Below are positions 54,277-63,650 of a stretch of 64,000 bases of DNA, one piece after another. Under the pieces are notes generated by a model that worked only from the letters and a program-made list of their open reading frames with translations, did not search any database and was not told the origin of the DNA. Within the stretch, counting starts at the first letter, position 1. The number at the start of each line of letters is the position of its first letter. Origin of the DNA: Mucilaginibacter saanensis (GTDB lineage Bacteria; Bacteroidota; Bacteroidia; Sphingobacteriales; Sphingobacteriaceae); contig NZ_JACHBZ010000017.1 of NCBI RefSeq assembly GCF_014200575.1, positions 1 to 64,000 on the forward strand, written 5' to 3'. Position numbers and translations under genes: made by a program.

Positions 54277-54897
54277 GTGAAAGTTGAAAACCCGGTTGCC
54301 CTACGCTTCATTTTACAGGATGAGCTATATCTTTTAGGTACAGACAAAAAACTGTATGAACATAGCACCATACCTGAACCCGTAATGGAGCAACCCCAAC
54401 CCGAAATTAAAGCCCAAGCCGCCACCCCAACAATTGAACAGCCCATACCTGAATTTAAAACCCAGGTTGTTATACCTGTAATTGAACAAATTGTTCCTGA
54501 GGTTAAAACGCCCGTTGTTAGTTTTAATTATCTGGGACAGAACCTTAAACGCTTTTTAATTCTGGTTAACTACCCCGAATTGGAATTTATTGCCGAAGCG
54601 CATTTAACCGCCCTGCAAAATATACTCAAACGCAAAGACCTTGAAATTAACGACGTTGCCATATTAAACATGGCCACTTACAGCGCAGTGAAGCTTGACG
54701 AGCTAATCAGTTTTTTTAAGCCGGCTAAACTGTTACTATTAGGGCAAACAGCGCTGCCACAGGGCATAGCCCCCCTTGTATTAAACAATCCCAAAATATT
54801 AAATGGCTACACCGCGCTATATAGCTTTGGCTTTAAAGAGATGATGGACAGCGTTGAAAACAAAAAAGCTTTTTGGGAACAGATGAAGGCCCTGTAA
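54277..54897 (+). CDS. Unknown protein with imperfect Pro/Glu/Gln repeats
   Basis: 206-aa protein. After a short N-terminal strand (residues about 1-25, VENPVALRFILQDELYLL) comes a segment of about 55 residues with three degenerate copies of a unit of the type IEQPxPEFKTQVVIP. The C-terminal 110 residues form a well-behaved alpha/beta domain (PELEFIAEAHLTALQN, KLLLLGQTALPQGI). A similar C-terminal pattern is seen in HolD-like (DNA polymerase psi subunit) proteins, but I do not assign it. The GTG at 54277 is preferred; a longer GTG start at 54238 would add a hydrophobic stretch. Confidence 0.65.
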   Translation: MKVENPVALRFILQDELYLLGTDKKLYEHSTIPEPVMEQPQPEIKAQAATPTIEQPIPEFKTQVVIPVIEQIVPEVKTPVVSFNYLGQNLKRFLILVNYPELEFIAEAHLTALQNILKRKDLEINDVAILNMATYSAVKLDELISFFKPAKLLLLGQTALPQGIAPLVLNNPKILNGYTALYSFGFKEMMDSVENKKAFWEQMKAL

Positions 54898-54940
54898 AGC
54901 CACAGCTTTTTATCCCTGTTCATCAAACTATTATAAAAAT

Positions 54941-55528
54941 ATGCAGCAATTAATTTTCGCCACAAATAACCGCCACAAACTTGAAGAAGTGGCCGCAAAA
55001 ATAAAAGGTAAGTTTGAATTGTTGAGCCTTGATGATATTGGCTGTACAGATGATATTGAAGAAACAGGGACCACCTTTCGTGAAAATGCGTCCATAAAAA
55101 GCCAATACATTTATCAGAAATATCAACTGAATTGCTTTGGCGATGATAGCGGACTGGAGATAGACACCCTAAACGGCGAACCCGGTGTTTACTCTGCCCG
55201 GTATGCCGGCGAACACGGCAACCAGATGGCCAACATTAATAAGGTACTTACCAATTTGGCAGGCCAAACTAACCGCAAGGCCCGTTTCCGCACGGTTATC
55301 TCCTTAATGTGGAACGGTGAGGAACATTTTTTTGACGGAACAGTTGAAGGCAGCATCCGCACCGAACCCAGCGGGAATGATCCATTTGGCTACAATCCTA
55401 TATTTGAGGCAGAAGGATACAACGTTACCTTCGCCGAGATCAGTTTAGAGGAAAAGAATAAGATAAGCCACCGCGCCAAAGCGATGGACCAACTGATCAG
55501 TTTCTTGAGCGCCGCTAATGATAAATAA
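54941..55528 (+). CDS. rdgB: XTP/dITP pyrophosphatase (RdgB/HAM1)
   Basis: 195-aa house-cleaning nucleotidase that hydrolyses non-canonical purine triphosphates. It has the N-terminal FATNNRHKLEEVAAKI, the metal/substrate motif FGDDSGLEID, the YSARYAGE segment, and GSIRTEPSGNDPFGYNPIF with the final ISHRAKAM. All family signature positions are seen. It is 43 bases after the preceding gene and 80 before the small basic protein gene. Confidence 0.95.
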   Translation: MQQLIFATNNRHKLEEVAAKIKGKFELLSLDDIGCTDDIEETGTTFRENASIKSQYIYQKYQLNCFGDDSGLEIDTLNGEPGVYSARYAGEHGNQMANINKVLTNLAGQTNRKARFRTVISLMWNGEEHFFDGTVEGSIRTEPSGNDPFGYNPIFEAEGYNVTFAEISLEEKNKISHRAKAMDQLISFLSAANDK

Positions 55529-55608
55529 CTCCAATTATTTGAAATTTAGCTTGCATTAAGCGTAACCTTCCGTTTCCGGCATCGTATACACCACTTTTAG
55601 GAATACCC

Positions 55609-55770
55609 ATGAAAGCAGTTACCCGTATCACTAATGCCCTATTTGCCAAGCGAGCTAATCAGGGTTTTACAAGCAGTTTAAATAAAGTTAAAGAGGCAGA
55701 TCAGCTAACAGAAACCATTGACAAGCGATTAAAGGAGATTCAAAAAAAGCTTAAACTTAAAACCCGTTAA
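55609..55770 (+). CDS. Small basic 53-aa protein
   Basis: A short frame from ATG 55609 to TAA 55770. The product is strongly basic and helical (ALFAKRANQGFTSSLNKVKE then LKEIQKKLKLKTR), with no hydrophobic stretch. It lies right after rdgB and before the next lipoprotein gene, on the same strand. Codon pattern resembles the neighbours. A nucleic-acid- or membrane-surface-binding role would fit the charge but is speculative. Confidence 0.5.
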   Translation: MKAVTRITNALFAKRANQGFTSSLNKVKEADQLTETIDKRLKEIQKKLKLKTR

Positions 55771-55825
55771 GCTATTGTTATATTTGGCAGGGTTTATGCT
55801 TATATGCACTAAAATAACCTCAGTC

Positions 55826-56308
55826 ATGAAAAAAATATTTCAAACCTCCATCGCAATCTTATCTCTTATTTTTGTTTTATCGGCCTGTTCATCACAAAAA
55901 GGCACGGTTTCAAGCAATGTATCACGCGGCAAATTTGTTGGCACCTGGACATTAAACAATGTAAGTTATGACGGCTTAGTTCAGAATGCTGTACAGCGTG
56001 TGTTCGATCAGGCCCCTCCCGAAGCATTTGTTGGCAGCACCTGGAAATTAACCAACAGCGGCAATGGTATATATACCTTATCAAACGGCACATCACAAAC
56101 CATTTTCTGGTCGGTATATAATGGTGGCAGTACCGGTACACAGTTCCAGTTCAAAAAACTTTACCAGGGCGATAAAGCCAAAGAAGTTCAGGAAGGTTAC
56201 CGTTTAGATATTGCCAGTAACGATGGTTCAACCATGACCTTAAAATCACCGGTAGCTATTGGCGGCGGCACAGGATACATCATCTACTCGTTTAGCAAAA
56301 GCAATTAA
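55826..56308 (+). CDS. Orphan lipoprotein, 160 aa
   Basis: Lipoprotein with a signal peptide ending LSAC and then a lipocalin-like or beta-sandwich body (KFVGTWTLNNVSYDG, STWKLTNSGNGIYTLSNG, LDIASNDGSTMTLKSPV). The GTW-L-N-V start and strand-rich sequence are like lipocalin_4-type proteins, but this is not firm. The ATG at 55826 is at the signal peptide; an upstream in-frame ATG at 55775 is less likely. A strong terminator follows. Confidence 0.75.
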   Translation: MKKIFQTSIAILSLIFVLSACSSQKGTVSSNVSRGKFVGTWTLNNVSYDGLVQNAVQRVFDQAPPEAFVGSTWKLTNSGNGIYTLSNGTSQTIFWSVYNGGSTGTQFQFKKLYQGDKAKEVQEGYRLDIASNDGSTMTLKSPVAIGGGTGYIIYSFSKSN

Positions 56309-56365
56309 TTAAGCTTATTAAGCCGAAAGCTTAAGGCGCAAAGCAAAAAGCTGCGAAATAAAAAT

Positions 56366-56414
56366 AAAAAAGCTCAAAGCAAAAGAAATTCTTTTCGCTT
56401 TGAGCTTTTTTGTT
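56366..56414. terminator. Bidirectional terminator
   Basis: AAAAAAGCTCAAAGC (56366-56380) pairs with GCTTTGAGCTTTTTT (56397-56411), with an inner AAAAG/CTTTT stem. Between the convergent lipoprotein and lactonase genes. Confidence 0.85.
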
Positions 56415-56446
56415 TTAAACCTTAAGCTTAACTAATTACCGTCAGC

Positions 56447-57589
56447 CTACTCGGCGGGGGCAAACTTCAGGCATACCGGATTGCCAATATCCAGCTTAAA
56501 GCCGGTTGGTGTCAGTCTGCCGGTAGCATTGTCTATCCTGAATACAAATATGCTATCGCTGTTCTGGTTAGCAACCAGTAAAAACTTACCTGTTGGATCA
56601 ATAGCAAAATCACGCGGGTTTTTACCAAAAGATGATTGGCGCTGTACAAAAGTAAGCTCACCGGTTTCCTGATTTATGGAGTAAACAATAAGTTCATTGG
56701 TTTCTAAACGGTTGGAAGCATACAAGAACCTTCCATCAGGCGATACGTGGATGGCTGCACCGGCAGTTTGTCCTTTAAATCCATCGGCCAGTAACGTTAT
56801 CGTTTGCTTTGGTTTTAAGGTACCGTTATCATAATCAAAAACATGTACGTTTGATCCCATCTCTGTTATCAGGTAAACGTGTTTTTTATCTAACGAAAAA
56901 TCAATGTGTCGTGGACCATCGCCCGGGGTTACGCTCACAAACGGAGTTGATGCAGGCACCAATGGCTCTTTGTTTGACGGGCGGTAACGCAATACATTTA
57001 CCTTATCGGTACCCAGGTCATTATATAATACAAACTTTTCATCGGGCGTTAAAATAGCCATGTGCGCATGGGCTGCTTCTTGCCTTTCTTTGTTGGGGCC
57101 GTGGCCGGCATCATGCAGGGTTTGTATGGCTTTACCTATTGATCCGTCTTTATTTAAAGGCAGCACAGTAACTACTCCACTGCTGTAGTTAGCCACAAAA
57201 ATATTTTTCTGCGCTTTATCAACAGCTATGTAACATGGGTCGGCACCTTCAGAGGGTTGTTTATTAATCAGTGCCATTTTGCCCGTTTTAGGTTCAAATG
57301 AAAAGGAACTTACTTCGCCTTTGGTTGACTCATTTACGGCATAAATAAATTTGTTGTTTTTGCTTAGGGTAAGGTACGATGGATTACTGACATCGTCTAT
57401 CTGGCTCAAATAAGCCAGCCTGCCATTTTCGGCATAAAAACGATAAATGGCTATCCCCTTACTGCTGCCGGAGGTGTAGGTACCAATGACCAGATCATAA
57501 GTTGACGGGCCTTTCTTTTTATTTGGCTTATTTTGTGCGTAAGTAAATAACGGTGATAACAATGCGATGATCAGAACAATTTTTTTCAT
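56447..57589 (-). CDS. Lactonase-family beta-propeller protein (YbhE-like)
   Basis: 380-aa exported seven-bladed beta-propeller of the 6-phosphogluconolactonase/YbhE type. Signal peptide at 1-18 (TYAQ), then blade repeats including IGTYTSGSSKGIAIYRF, YIAVDKAQKNIFVANYSSG, HAHMAILTPDEKFV and PRHIDFSLDKKHV. Intracellular YbhE hydrolyses 6-phosphogluconolactone; an exported form more likely acts on other lactones or sugars, so the specific enzyme name is not given. Monocistronic, with a terminator shared with the convergent gene. Confidence 0.85.
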   Translation of the reverse strand: MKKIVLIIALLSPLFTYAQNKPNKKKGPSTYDLVIGTYTSGSSKGIAIYRFYAENGRLAYLSQIDDVSNPSYLTLSKNNKFIYAVNESTKGEVSSFSFEPKTGKMALINKQPSEGADPCYIAVDKAQKNIFVANYSSGVVTVLPLNKDGSIGKAIQTLHDAGHGPNKERQEAAHAHMAILTPDEKFVLYNDLGTDKVNVLRYRPSNKEPLVPASTPFVSVTPGDGPRHIDFSLDKKHVYLITEMGSNVHVFDYDNGTLKPKQTITLLADGFKGQTAGAAIHVSPDGRFLYASNRLETNELIVYSINQETGELTFVQRQSSFGKNPRDFAIDPTGKFLLVANQNSDSIFVFRIDNATGRLTPTGFKLDIGNPVCLKFAPAE

Positions 57590-57633
57590 GAGGAGATGAA
57601 ATTGATTAGAATGCGCAAGTTAACAAAATTGAT

Positions 57634-57668
57634 AAAAAAAATGCTCCGTTAGTAAACGGAGCATTTTT
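57634..57668 (-). terminator. Terminator of the pseudouridine synthase gene
   Basis: A perfect 16-bp stem (AAAAAAATGCTCCGTT with its complement) and a 3-base loop. It directly precedes the last base of the minus-strand stop codon, so termination follows immediately. Confidence 0.85.
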
Positions 57669-57669
57669 T

Positions 57670-59220
57670 TTATTTTATCAGGTGCTTTAATTGAATGATT
57701 TCTTTTTCATCCAGGTAGCGCCAGCGGCCACGCGGCAGGTCTTTCTTGGTCAGGTTGGCGTAAACCACCCGGTCAAGCTTTACCACATCGTAACCAAGGC
57801 TTTCAAATATACGGCGTACAATGCGGTTTTTTCCGCTGTGTATCTGTATACCTACTTCTCTTTTTGAACCACCGGCTACGTATGATACCGAATCCGGTTT
57901 TATCAAACCATCTTCCAGTTCAATACCAAAGCCTATTTTATTTAAGTCGCCTTGGGTTAAGCTTTTGCTCAGTTCAACTTGGTATAACTTGGATATGTTA
58001 CTACGTGGGTGCGACAACTTATCTGCCAGTTCACCATCATTGGTCATTAAAAGCAAACCAGTGGTGTTCCTGTCTAAACGACCTATAGGATAAATACGTT
58101 CCTTGGTTGCTTTTTCAACCAGGTGCATTACTGTACGGCGTTCCTGCGGATCCTCCGTAGTAGTAATATAATCTTTTGGCTTGTTTAATAGTACGTAAAC
58201 CATTTTCTCGCGTCGCAAGGTTTCGCCATTGTATTTGATCTCGTCTTTCATCGGATCAATTTTGGCACCCAGCTCATCAATCACCACACCGTTAACCATT
58301 ACCACACCGGCAATAATTAGCTCGTCGGCTTTACGTCGTGAGCAAATGCCCGCGTTTGAAATATAACGGTTAAGGCGGATCAGTCCGTCATCCTTGGTTT
58401 TTGATTCCGCAGGTTTTTTACGGCCGCGTAATGTTTTAACCGGGGCATCAAGATCCTTGGTTATTTTATCATATACCGGCTTGCGCTGCGGTGGCCTTTC
58501 GCCCGTGTATGGTTTTGCTGCGCCATCCCGTTTTTTAAAGCCGCCGTCTTTAAAGCCGCCGTCAGATGGCCTGTCGCTGAATTTTTTATCAGTTGAACGT
58601 TCTCTTGGTTTTGAACCGGCATCAAATTTACGGTCACCGGCTGAGTCAGCACCAAAACTTCTTTTTGGCCTGTCTTCAAAACCTGATGTTCTTGTACGTG
58701 GGGATGAGTAAGGTTTCTTCTCGCCGCCTGAGCTGCTTCCGAAACTTCTTTTTGGTCTTTCGCCTTCGCCGCCAGATGATGGCCTGCCTGAGTAAGGCTT
58801 CCTTTCACCGGCCGAGCTTGAGCCAAAGCTTCTTTTTGGTCTTTCATCGCTATCACCGGTTGGCCTGCCCGAGTAAGGTTTGCTGCGTGGTGAAAATGAT
58901 TTTTTATCACCGGATGATGCTCCATCCCTGAAACTACTTTCGCCGGATGGGCGTCCTGAATAAGGTTTTGATCTTCCTGACGTTTTTCTGTCGCCTGATG
59001 ATGCACCTCCGCTAAAACTGCTTTTGGGCTTATCATCGCTAAACCTGTTGCTTTGGAAAGGTTTTGGTTCAGGCTTGGTGAATTTTTTCTTTTCTCCGTT
59101 TGGAGTGGCTTTGCCTTTAGCCGTTGCAGGTCTTTGGGGTTTATCGTCGCTTCTTGAGCTCCGGCCTGTCGTTCTTTTTGGCTTGTCGTCGCGACTACCT
59201 GTTGGTCTCTTAAATACCAT
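57670..59220 (-). CDS. RluB-like pseudouridine synthase with long low-complexity N-terminal extension
   Basis: 516-aa RsuA/RluB-family enzyme. The C-terminal 240 residues hold the S4 RNA-binding domain (RLNRYISNAGICSRRKADEL) and the catalytic domain with RLDRNTTGLLL (catalytic Asp near residue 380), acting on 23S rRNA. The first about 270 residues are a repetitive Ser/Arg/Gly/Lys/Pro region (units like KPYSGRPSG and ERPKRSFG). Bacteroidota RluB proteins often carry such basic tails, perhaps for RNA or ribosome contact. Alternative frames in this segment are artefacts of repetition. Confidence 0.9.
   Translation of the reverse strand: MVFKRPTGSRDDKPKRTTGRSSRSDDKPQRPATAKGKATPNGEKKKFTKPEPKPFQSNRFSDDKPKSSFSGGASSGDRKTSGRSKPYSGRPSGESSFRDGASSGDKKSFSPRSKPYSGRPTGDSDERPKRSFGSSSAGERKPYSGRPSSGGEGERPKRSFGSSSGGEKKPYSSPRTRTSGFEDRPKRSFGADSAGDRKFDAGSKPRERSTDKKFSDRPSDGGFKDGGFKKRDGAAKPYTGERPPQRKPVYDKITKDLDAPVKTLRGRKKPAESKTKDDGLIRLNRYISNAGICSRRKADELIIAGVVMVNGVVIDELGAKIDPMKDEIKYNGETLRREKMVYVLLNKPKDYITTTEDPQERRTVMHLVEKATKERIYPIGRLDRNTTGLLLMTNDGELADKLSHPRSNISKLYQVELSKSLTQGDLNKIGFGIELEDGLIKPDSVSYVAGGSKREVGIQIHSGKNRIVRRIFESLGYDVVKLDRVVYANLTKKDLPRGRWRYLDEKEIIQLKHLIK
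58560..59060. repeat. Tandem coding repeats in the pseudouridine synthase gene
   Basis: Degenerate repeats of about 60 to 75 bases encode KPYSGRP and RPKRSFG units. The same block stays open in another frame, but that frame has no family signature. Confidence 0.7.
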
Positions 59221-59254
59221 ATTTTTTTGTTTTGCGCTTTCGCAGCGTGAGGGT

Positions 59255-59262
59255 CAAAGGTA
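59255..59262 (-). promoter_or_regulatory. Promoter -7 element of the pseudouridine synthase gene
   Basis: TACCTTTG on the minus strand, 34 bases before the start at 59220; a TTG on the same strand lies 22 bases upstream (59287-59285). Confidence 0.5.
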
Positions 59263-59391
59263 CGCTTTTTTGGCAATTTCTAATCAAAAAAAGTAAAAAT
59301 TTTATCGGGTTCAAAAACTGTGTTTAAGCAGTTTTAAAGCCCGTTTTTGGACCAAAAATCGCAACTAAAAAAGTTAGCAAAAAGCTAAGTA

Positions 59392-59423
59392 TTTGATAAT
59401 GTGACCCATATAAACTACCTTTG
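59392..59423 (+). promoter_or_regulatory. Promoter of the lytic transglycosylase gene
   Basis: TTTG at 59392-59395 and TACCTTTG at 59416-59423 with a 20-base spacer, the best -33/-7 pair in the window. Confidence 0.65.
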
Positions 59424-59450
59424 CAGCACATTTTACCTAATGTATAGTTA

Positions 59451-60233
59451 ATGATAAAAAAAGAAATGATCAAAAAACACTTACTTACGTGCTCCGTAAT
59501 GCTGGTGCTGGTTCTCATTTCAAAGCTTAATATTTACAGTACAACCGTTACCGAAAGGGTTGTAAAAACTGGAGATTTAAGCCATCGGAGCTCGAAATTT
59601 ATTTTTATAACAAGCAATGCAAATGCATACAATTTTGCAAACGAAGCTTTACCTGTTAACGATGCCAGGGTTACAAAAAAACTGCAACATTCGCTTTATC
59701 AGCACAACTACAAGCATGTTCAGTCAACTGTACTGCATCGTAAGGCCGAGAAATGGTTCCCTGTTATTGAACCACTTTTAAAGCTTTACGGCATCCCCGA
59801 TGATTTTAAGTACATCCCGCTGGTTGAGTCGGGCCTTTGCGAAGGCACTTCACCCAAAGGAGCAAGGGGCTTATGGCAATTTATGCCGGGCACCGCACGT
59901 ACTTATGGACTTAAGGTAGGTCATGGCGTTGACGAGCGTAACAACCTGCGCAAATCAACCATTGCTGCCTGCAAGTATATCAAAGAACTATACGGTGAAT
60001 TTAATAGCTGGACGCTGGCCGCAGCCGCCTACAACAACGGCTCAATTAAGCTTGAAAGGGCTATTAACAAACAAAATGAAGATAATTATTTCCGCATGAG
60101 CCTGAACCGCGAAACCGGTTCATACATCTACAAGCTTATTGCCATGAAAGCAATTATCCAGCAACCAAAAAAGTACGGATATGATAACTATTATGCTTAT
60201 ATCCCACCTACACAATTGCTGAACTTTAATTGA
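59451..60233 (+). CDS. Membrane-bound lytic transglycosylase (SLT domain)
   Basis: 260-aa murein hydrolase with an N-terminal signal or anchor (8-28) and a single SLT domain (about 100-230). The catalytic Glu is E126 in PLVESGLCEGTSPKGARG, followed by LWQFMPGTARTYGL and AAAAYNNGS-type motifs. It cleaves glycan strands to 1,6-anhydromuropeptides. No LysM domain. An ATG five codons later (59466) is an equally possible start. A strong terminator follows. Confidence 0.9.
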   Translation: MIKKEMIKKHLLTCSVMLVLVLISKLNIYSTTVTERVVKTGDLSHRSSKFIFITSNANAYNFANEALPVNDARVTKKLQHSLYQHNYKHVQSTVLHRKAEKWFPVIEPLLKLYGIPDDFKYIPLVESGLCEGTSPKGARGLWQFMPGTARTYGLKVGHGVDERNNLRKSTIAACKYIKELYGEFNSWTLAAAAYNNGSIKLERAINKQNEDNYFRMSLNRETGSYIYKLIAMKAIIQQPKKYGYDNYYAYIPPTQLLNFN

Positions 60234-60285
60234 TATTGATATTCAGTGTCATAATTAGTTAAAGATTACATTACGGAGCACCCCG

Positions 60286-60321
60286 AGGCCGACTTCCTGG
60301 ATGGAACGTCGGCCTTTTTTG
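60286..60321 (+). terminator. Intrinsic terminator after the transglycosylase
   Basis: AGGCCGAC (60286-60293) pairs with GTCGGCCT (60308-60315), extended by TTCC/GGAA with a one-base bulge, then T6. Confidence 0.85.
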
Positions 60322-60323
60322 CG

Positions 60324-60331
60324 TATATTTG
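60324..60331 (+). promoter_or_regulatory. Promoter -7 element of uvrA
   Basis: TATATTTG just after the terminator, about 125 bases before the uvrA start, so uvrA would have a leader of roughly 120 bases. No LexA-type box was recognised. Confidence 0.45.
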
Positions 60332-60455
60332 TAGCAATTTAGTTGATTGGTTTATTAGCTTGATTAAGTGAGTAGCGGGTGGTAATTTATGCCTTATTCT
60401 AATCTTAATCACCGCAATCTATACTAGTCAACCAAATCAACCCATCTTGATAAAT

Positions 60456-63302
60456 ATGATTACAAAACCTGTTGATCTGGGCGAGCAAAGTGAAGTTGAA
60501 GTTTACGGAGCCCGGGTACATAACTTAAAAAATATTGATGTTTCTTTTCCGCGCAACCAACTGGTAGTAATTACCGGTTTGAGCGGCAGCGGCAAATCAT
60601 CACTGGCTTTTGATACCATTTACGCCGAAGGGCAGCGCCGTTATATGGAAACATTTTCGGCTTACTCGCGCCAGTTCATGGGCGGAATGGAGCGCCCCGA
60701 TGTGGATAAGGTATCAGGACTGAGCCCGGTTATTGCTATTGAGCAAAAAACAACCAGTAAAAATCCGCGGTCGACAGTAGGTACCATTACCGAGATCTAT
60801 GATTTTATGCGTTTGCTTTTTGCCCGTACCGGCGAGGCCTATTCCTATACCACGGGTGAAAAAATGGAACGCATGTCTGAAGATCAGATCCTAAAAACCA
60901 TTACCGAAAAATTCGACGGGCAGCCGGTTAATATCCTGGCCCCGGTGGTAAAAGCCCGTAAAGGCCATTACCGCGAACTTTTTGAGCAAATACGCAAACA
61001 AGGCTACCTTAAGGTGTGGATTGATGGTGCCATGGCCGATGTGGAACCCAAAATGCAGGTTGACCGTTATAAGATACATGATATTGATATTGTGGTTGAC
61101 CGCCTGGTAGTATCAGAAAAAGACAGCAAACGTTTATATACATCTGTACAGGCCGCCCTTAAAATAGCCAAAGGCATTATCCGCGTGGGCGACAAGGATA
61201 ATAATGTAGCTTATTACAGTAAATATCTGATGGACCCTGTATCGGGTATATCTTATGATGAACCACAGCCTAATACATTTTCTTTTAACTCGCCTTATGG
61301 CGCCTGCGAAAAATGTAACGGCTTAGGGTATATTTTTGAGGTTGATGAAGCCTCTGTTATACCCAATCCTAAATTAAGCATCCTTAATGGCGGGCTTGCC
61401 CCCATTGGCGAATACCGCGAAACCTGGATTTTTCAGGTATTAAAATCGCTAGCTAAAAAATATGAGTTCTCCCTGTCAACCCCGATAGAAAAACTAACGC
61501 GCGAGCAGCTGGATATTATCCTGAACGGCTCACCGGATATGATTACGGTTGCCGTGGAGTATAACAAATGGAACGTACAAAGCTACCAGATCACTTTTGA
61601 CGGTATTATCCGGATGCTGGAAGAGCAGCAGGAGCGCCGTGGCGATGAAGGGATGGACGATATGGAAAACTATCGCGTGCTTAAAACCTGTCCTACCTGC
61701 GATGGCGCGCGTCTGAAAAAGGAATCGCTGCACTTTAAAGTTGATAACAAAAATATATTTGAGCTGGCCTGTATGGATATCCGTACCCTGCAGGAGTGGT
61801 TCACTAACCTGGAAGACAGGCTAACTGAACGCCAGAATGTTATTGCCAAAGAGATATTGAAAGAGATCAGGGCACGTATTGTGTTCCTGTTAGATGTGGG
61901 ACTGAGCTATTTAACGCTTGACCGTACAGCCAAAACCCTTTCGGGTGGCGAGGCGCAACGCATCCGTTTGGCCACACAAATTGGCTCGCAATTAATGAAT
62001 GTGATGTACATTTTGGATGAGCCAAGCATCGGCCTGCACCAGCGCGATAATGAGCGTTTAATAAATGCACTTAAAAACCTCCGCGATCTCGGCAATACCG
62101 TATTGGTGGTAGAGCACGATAAGGATATGATACTGGAAGCCGACCATGTAATTGATATGGGCCCGGCAGCGGGCGTACATGGCGGGCAAATTGTTGCGCA
62201 GGGCACTCCAGCACAACTTATGGCTGAGCATACGCTTACTACGTCATACATTAACGGTGAGCGCTCCATAGCCATCCCCGAAAAAAGGAGAGAAGGTAAT
62301 GGCAAAACACTAAGCCTTAAAAAAGCAAGCGGCCATAACCTTAAAAAGGTATCTGTCGATTTTCCTTTAGGCAAACTTATCGGCATTACCGGGGTATCAG
62401 GCAGTGGTAAATCAAGCCTAATTACTGAAACGCTGTATCCTATATTAAACCATCATTTTTTCAGGGCTAAAAAGCACCCGCTGCCTTACGAAAAAATTGA
62501 AGGACTTGAGAATATTGATAAAGTAATTGAAATTGACCAAACGCCAATTGGCCGCACACCACGTTCAAATCCGGCAACTTATACCGGTGTGTTCTCTGAT
62601 ATTCGTAACCTGTATGTAGCCCTCCCCGAATCAAGGATCAGGGGATACAAACCTGGTCGTTTTTCATTCAATGTAAAGGGTGGTCGTTGCGAAACCTGCC
62701 AGGGCGCCGGCATGAAAGTGATAGAAATGAACTTTTTGCCCGATGTACAAGTTCCCTGTGAAGAATGTGGCGGCCGCAGATATAACCGCGAAACCCTTGA
62801 AGTACGCTACCGCGGCAAATCAATCAGTGATGTACTGGATATGAGTATTGAAGATGCTACGCCATTTTTTGAGCATATTCCATCTATACACCGAAAAGTA
62901 AAAACATTATTTGATGTTGGTTTAGGATACATTACGCTGGGGCAATCGTCAACCACGCTTTCGGGCGGCGAGGCGCAGCGCGTAAAACTGGCTACCGAGC
63001 TATCCAAAAAAGACACCGGCAATACTTTTTACATTTTAGATGAGCCCACAACCGGCCTGCACTTTGAAGACATTAATGTACTCTTAGGTGTTTTATATCA
63101 ACTGGTTGACAAAGGAAATACCGTACTGGTTATTGAACATAACCTGGATGTGATAAAAGTGGTTGACCACGTGATTGACCTTGGCCCCGAAGGCGGCTCA
63201 GGCGGTGGCAAAATATTATACTCAGGTACTCCCGAAGGACTTTGCAAAGTAAAAGACAGTTTTACCGGCCAGTTTTTGAAAAAAGAAATGGGGATAAAAT
63301 AA
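60456..63302 (+). CDS. uvrA: Excinuclease ABC subunit A
   Basis: 948-aa UvrA, the damage-recognition ATPase of nucleotide excision repair. Two ABC modules: the first Walker A is GLSGSGKSS (about 41-49), and the second is [10 protein letters not shown] after residue 640; both signature loops (LSGGEAQR) are present. Zinc-finger cysteines are seen in [20 protein letters not shown], and [10 protein letters not shown] with CEECGG. The ATG at 60456 is chosen; an in-frame TTG at 60447 is unlikely. Confidence 0.97.
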   Translation: MITKPVDLGEQSEVEVYGARVHNLKNIDVSFPRNQLVVITGLSGSGKSSLAFDTIYAEGQRRYMETFSAYSRQFMGGMERPDVDKVSGLSPVIAIEQKTTSKNPRSTVGTITEIYDFMRLLFARTGEAYSYTTGEKMERMSEDQILKTITEKFDGQPVNILAPVVKARKGHYRELFEQIRKQGYLKVWIDGAMADVEPKMQVDRYKIHDIDIVVDRLVVSEKDSKRLYTSVQAALKIAKGIIRVGDKDNNVAYYSKYLMDPVSGISYDEPQPNTFSFNSPYGACEKCNGLGYIFEVDEASVIPNPKLSILNGGLAPIGEYRETWIFQVLKSLAKKYEFSLSTPIEKLTREQLDIILNGSPDMITVAVEYNKWNVQSYQITFDGIIRMLEEQQERRGDEGMDDMENYRVLKTCPTCDGARLKKESLHFKVDNKNIFELACMDIRTLQEWFTNLEDRLTERQNVIAKEILKEIRARIVFLLDVGLSYLTLDRTAKTLSGGEAQRIRLATQIGSQLMNVMYILDEPSIGLHQRDNERLINALKNLRDLGNTVLVVEHDKDMILEADHVIDMGPAAGVHGGQIVAQGTPAQLMAEHTLTTSYINGERSIAIPEKRREGNGKTLSLKKASGHNLKKVSVDFPLGKLIGITGVSGSGKSSLITETLYPILNHHFFRAKKHPLPYEKIEGLENIDKVIEIDQTPIGRTPRSNPATYTGVFSDIRNLYVALPESRIRGYKPGRFSFNVKGGRCETCQGAGMKVIEMNFLPDVQVPCEECGGRRYNRETLEVRYRGKSISDVLDMSIEDATPFFEHIPSIHRKVKTLFDVGLGYITLGQSSTTLSGGEAQRVKLATELSKKDTGNTFYILDEPTTGLHFEDINVLLGVLYQLVDKGNTVLVIEHNLDVIKVVDHVIDLGPEGGSGGGKILYSGTPEGLCKVKDSFTGQFLKKEMGIK

Positions 63303-63323
63303 GTTTTTTATTTGATGCTTTTT

Positions 63324-63360
63324 AAACGGCATGTACAATATATTGTACATGCCGTTTTGT
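63324..63360. promoter_or_regulatory. Perfect 34-bp palindrome: uvrA terminator and yefM-type operator
   Basis: Two 17-base arms (63324-63340, 63341-63357) with no loop, followed by TTTTG. It contains two TGTACA cores (63332-63337 and 63344-63349) 12 bases apart, the core of the characterised E. coli yefM-yoeB operator. It can also fold as a hairpin followed by T's. It lies 42 bases before the antitoxin ATG. Confidence 0.75.
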
Positions 63361-63398
63361 TTTTATACCTTTAATCAATATTTTGATTAAAAAGATAA

Positions 63399-63650
63399 AT
63401 GGAAATTACCACATATACCGCCTTCAGGCAGCAATTAAAGTCCTTTCTGGATAAGGTGCGCAATGATCATAAGCCATTATTAGTAACCAGTACCACTGGC
63501 GATGATGTGGTTGTAATTTCAAAAGCCGATTACGAGAGTATGGAGGAAACTTTTTACCTGCTCAAAAGCCCCAATAATGCTGCACACCTTTTAAAAGGTA
63601 TTGAAGAATATGAAAAAGGCTTAGGTCAGGAAAAAAAGCTTATTGATTAG
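63399..63650 (+). CDS. yefM: YefM-like antitoxin (Phd/YefM family)
   Basis: 83-aa antitoxin. The N-terminal DNA-binding fold begins MEITTYTAFRQQLKSFLDKV, with the family's VVISKADYESMEET and a C-terminal helix (LLKGIEEYEKGLG) that should wrap the toxin. The first base of the toxin start overlaps its stop codon (TAGTG), so translation is coupled. As in other type II systems, it likely represses its own operon at the palindrome upstream, with the toxin as co-repressor. Confidence 0.93.
   Translation: MEITTYTAFRQQLKSFLDKVRNDHKPLLVTSTTGDDVVVISKADYESMEETFYLLKSPNNAAHLLKGIEEYEKGLGQEKKLID

Noticed and set aside
58461..59276. 271-codon minus-strand frame overlapping the pseudouridine synthase extension
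   Set aside because: Shifted frame through the tandem repeats; no domain, and the RluB frame continues into a conserved core.
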